Below, one piece after another: positions 12,035-14,505 of a stretch of 14,505 bases of DNA. Location of the stretch: assembly GCA_964353875.1 (NCBI GenBank), contig CAYGXU010000081.1:1-14505 (forward strand), read 5' to 3'. The stretch's first letter is position 1, and every line of letters starts with the position of its first letter. A program made the translations under genes and the position numbers. The stretch is from MGNI01 sp964353875 (GTDB taxonomy: Bacteria; Chloroflexota; Anaerolineae; Anaerolineales; E44-bin32). Under the pieces are notes generated by a model. It ran no database searches, had not been told where the DNA came from, and saw only the letters and a program-made list of their open reading frames with translations.

Positions 12035-14505
12035 ATGGAAATAGGTTTGGTTCGCAGGATTGATATCGACAAGGAAATGCAGCAATCCTATCTGGACTAT
12101 GCCATGAGCGTGATTGTTGCCCGCGCTCTGCCGGATGCCCGCGATGGGCTTAAACCTGTTCATCGCCGCATCCTACATGCCATGTATGCCATGGGTATCC
12201 GCCCAGAAAGTGGCTATAAAAAATCCGCCCGTATCGTTGGCGAGGTGTTAGGAAAATACCACCCACATGGCGATATGGCGGTCTATGATGCTATGGCCCG
12301 TATGGCACAGGATTTCTCCATGCGCTACGAACTAGTAGAAGGGCAAGGGAACTTCGGATCCATCGATGGCGATCCTCCTGCGGCCATGCGTTATACAGAA
12401 GCGCGCATGTCCCCTCTGGCGATGGAAATGTTGGTTGATCTGGACAAAGAGACGGTTGATTTCGTCGATAACTTCGATGGATCGCTTCAAGAACCCATTG
12501 TCCTTCCTTCCGCCATCCCCAATCTCCTCATCAATGGAGCCACAGGTATTGCGGTTGGCATGGCCACCTCCATCCCGCCACATAACATGAAGGAAATTTG
12601 CGATGCCTTGATTTATCTGCTTAAAAATTGGTCACGATTGGAGAAAATCAGCCTCGATGACCTGTTGAATTTTATCCAGGGACCTGATTTCCCCACGGGC
12701 GGAATCATCCTGCAACGAAAGAAAGATGAGGGTGAGGGATTGATCGCCGCTTATGCCAGTGGGAAGGGGAAGATCACCCTGCAAGCAAAAGCCCACCTTG
12801 AAGAGATGGGACGAGGTCGTTCTCGCATCATTATCACCGAGTTGCCCTTCCAGACGAACAAATCCAATCTCATCGAGCGGATTGCCGAATTAGCCCGTAC
12901 AGGTCTCCTTGAGGGAATCACCGATTTACGTGATGAATCTGACCGACAAGGGATGCGTATTGTCATAGAGCTTTCGAAAACAGCAGAACCGGAAAAAGTG
13001 CTTACCGAACTTTATCGCCGCACACCGATGCAATCAACATTCAGCATGATTATGCTTGCCCTCGTAGATGGCGAACCTCGTTTGCTCAATTTAAAGCAGG
13101 CCCTACGCGTATATTTAGAGCACCGTATCGAGGTAACACGACGTCGAAGCCGATTTGAATTGGATCGAGCTAAGAAGAGAGCCCACATCTTGGAGGGACT
13201 TCAGATTGCACTGAAGAATCTGGATGAGGTCATCAATTTGATTCGTCATGCACAAGATGCAGACCAAGCCCGTCAACGCTTGATGCGGCGTTTCAAGCTT
13301 ACTCAACTTCAAGCGGACGCCATCCTTGAGATGCCTTTAAGACGGCTTTCCAGCCTTGAACGCAAGAAGATCGAGCTTGAATATAAAGAGACACTGGCGC
13401 GCATTCATGAACTCGAGTCTCTACTCCAATCGGAGATGAAAATCCGCCACTTTATTGCGGATGAATTAGCACAAATCAGCTCAACGTACGGTGACCCTCG
13501 TCGCACGCATGTCGTACGCTCGAGAGCGGATGGAAAACAAATGGCAATGCCCCTCACAGCTACCGATGTTGCGGTTGCGAAAGATACTTGGATCGTGATC
13601 AGCCAGGGCGGTCTTATCTCACGCACCCCAACCGATCGCCTGCCGCGCCTCTCTGGCCGAACCCCACCAAAGCTCGTCATCGGAGCAACCGGGAAAGATA
13701 CCCTCTACCTATTCGAAAGAAGCGGAAATGCAGTGGCCTTCGCAGTTCATACCCTGCCGGAGTGTGATGATCCTACGGAAGGGACCCCTTTATCCAGTGT
13801 AAGTCCTTTCTCAGCCGAAGTAGAACTCGTGGCAGGGATCGCAGTTGCGCCTGATCAACCAAGGCAGAGCGCAAAGGAGCGACATCTGATCTTTACGACC
13901 GAACAAGGCATGATAAAAAAGACGCCTTTACAGGCGTTTCCTGGCCCTTCGGCGAAGGTATTCCAAGCTGTGAAAGTTGCCGATAAAGACGCCTTGGGCT
14001 GGGTTCGGTTGAGCGAAGGGCAGGATGAAATTGTGCTCGTCAGTCGCAAGGGCTACGCCATTCGCTTTCATGAATCGGAAGCGCGTCCCATGGGTCTTAT
14101 CGCCACCGGTGTGATGGGGATGAAGCTCGACGATCCGAATGACAAGATCATTGGGATGGATCTTGTCCGACCACGCAGCGATTTATTCCAGTTATCCGAT
14201 GAAGGGCTTGCAAAGCGGACCTCTCTTCGTCAATACCCTCGCCAGGGACGCTATGGAAAGGGAGTGCTGACTTGGAAATCCGGTGTGGATGTCTCGCTTG
14301 CTGGAGCGGCTGTTGGCAGGTCAGAGGAGCGTGCCATCGTTCACCTATCGAAAGGCGCTTCCCGATCCATTCGGATTGGAGACGTAGAACGCAGGAACCG
14401 TGCCATTGCTGGAGACATTCTCATACCCCTAAAAGAAGGGGACCAGGTGACTGGCCTCACATCCGTGGCTTATCGGCAGGAACTCACTACTGACGGAGAG
14501 AATGT
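12035..14505 (+). CDS. gyrA: DNA gyrase subunit A family protein (3' end outside window)
   Basis: 823 codons are readable from ATG 12035 with no stop, close to full GyrA length. This subunit cleaves and rejoins DNA in a type IIA topoisomerase, with GyrB (or ParE) as ATPase partner. Residues 1-480 form the winged-helix/tower/coiled-coil core: YLDYAMSVIVARALPDARDG (19-38), PVHRRILHAM (41-50), HPHGDMAVYDAMARMAQDF (76-94), catalytic Tyr120 in AAMRYTEARM, and NGATGIAVGMATSIPPHN. The C-terminal beta-pinwheel starts near YGDPRRTH (485-492). Two oddities stand out. Met81 replaces the usual quinolone-contact Ser (E. coli Ser83), while Asp85 (Asp87) is kept. The canonical GyrA box is absent from the first blade (PRLSGRTPP, 537-545), although a box-like QGRYGKG occurs at 737-743. 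Gyrase versus topoisomerase IV cannot be decided from this gene alone. gyrB is not adjacent in the window. Confidence 0.93.
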   Translation, partial: MEIGLVRRIDIDKEMQQSYLDYAMSVIVARALPDARDGLKPVHRRILHAMYAMGIRPESGYKKSARIVGEVLGKYHPHGDMAVYDAMARMAQDFSMRYELVEGQGNFGSIDGDPPAAMRYTEARMSPLAMEMLVDLDKETVDFVDNFDGSLQEPIVLPSAIPNLLINGATGIAVGMATSIPPHNMKEICDALIYLLKNWSRLEKISLDDLLNFIQGPDFPTGGIILQRKKDEGEGLIAAYASGKGKITLQAKAHLEEMGRGRSRIIITELPFQTNKSNLIERIAELARTGLLEGITDLRDESDRQGMRIVIELSKTAEPEKVLTELYRRTPMQSTFSMIMLALVDGEPRLLNLKQALRVYLEHRIEVTRRRSRFELDRAKKRAHILEGLQIALKNLDEVINLIRHAQDADQARQRLMRRFKLTQLQADAILEMPLRRLSSLERKKIELEYKETLARIHELESLLQSEMKIRHFIADELAQISSTYGDPRRTHVVRSRADGKQMAMPLTATDVAVAKDTWIVISQGGLISRTPTDRLPRLSGRTPPKLVIGATGKDTLYLFERSGNAVAFAVHTLPECDDPTEGTPLSSVSPFSAEVELVAGIAVAPDQPRQSAKERHLIFTTEQGMIKKTPLQAFPGPSAKVFQAVKVADKDALGWVRLSEGQDEIVLVSRKGYAIRFHESEARPMGLIATGVMGMKLDDPNDKIIGMDLVRPRSDLFQLSDEGLAKRTSLRQYPRQGRYGKGVLTWKSGVDVSLAGAAVGRSEERAIVHLSKGASRSIRIGDVERRNRAIAGDILIPLKEGDQVTGLTSVAYRQELTTDGEN

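Overview
The window looks like chromosomal DNA from a member of the Chloroflexota, probably Anaerolineae-like. This is inferred from three things: a short IF-2 paired with a NusA that carries a long acidic then basic tail; a BTAD/SARP regulator of the style common in that phylum; and secreted proteins with the 'ISYQG...PRQRVGRVPYAL' and 'YTLGQP...YNLSSGFW' patterns. No 16S rRNA or other decisive marker is present, so the assignment is a judgement from protein style only.

Layout. (1) Positions 1-1820, minus strand: two exported proteins, the first cut by the window edge. They are separated by a 429-bp gap holding a G/C-tract inverted repeat about 107 bp long. (2) Positions 1942-3426: a small cytoplasmic protein on the minus strand, and divergently a stand-alone BTAD-type transcriptional regulator that lacks the ATPase/TPR part of its larger relatives. 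(3) Positions 3847-11318, minus strand: a transcription/translation operon read nusA-ylxR-infB-rbfA-nrnA-truB-ribF, with short gaps or overlaps. It is driven by a clear sigma70-type promoter at 11430-11458. rimP, which usually precedes nusA, is absent. (4) Positions 12035-14505, plus strand: a gyrA-family gene, nearly complete, divergent from the operon and with its own strong promoter at 11973-12001.

How the genes work together. NusA acts on RNA polymerase. YlxR (RnpM) is an RNA-binding protein linked to RNase P. IF-2 starts translation. RbfA matures the 30S subunit. NrnA degrades nanoRNAs and recycles pAp. TruB makes psi55 in tRNA. RibF makes FMN and FAD. The operon therefore couples transcription elongation, RNA turnover and ribosome assembly, with flavin cofactor synthesis at its end.

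Most interesting points. There is a long imperfect stem-loop (24 Watson-Crick pairs) in the ylxR-infB gap just before the infB ribosome binding site. The nusA leader contains a 10-bp hairpin and an eight-codon ORF whose stop overlaps the nusA start. The GyrA protein has Met at the usual quinolone-contact Ser and lacks a GyrA box at the usual place. The nested inverted repeat at 563-669 is also unexplained. I see no CRISPR array, transposase, rRNA or tRNA, and no clear undescribed multi-gene system.
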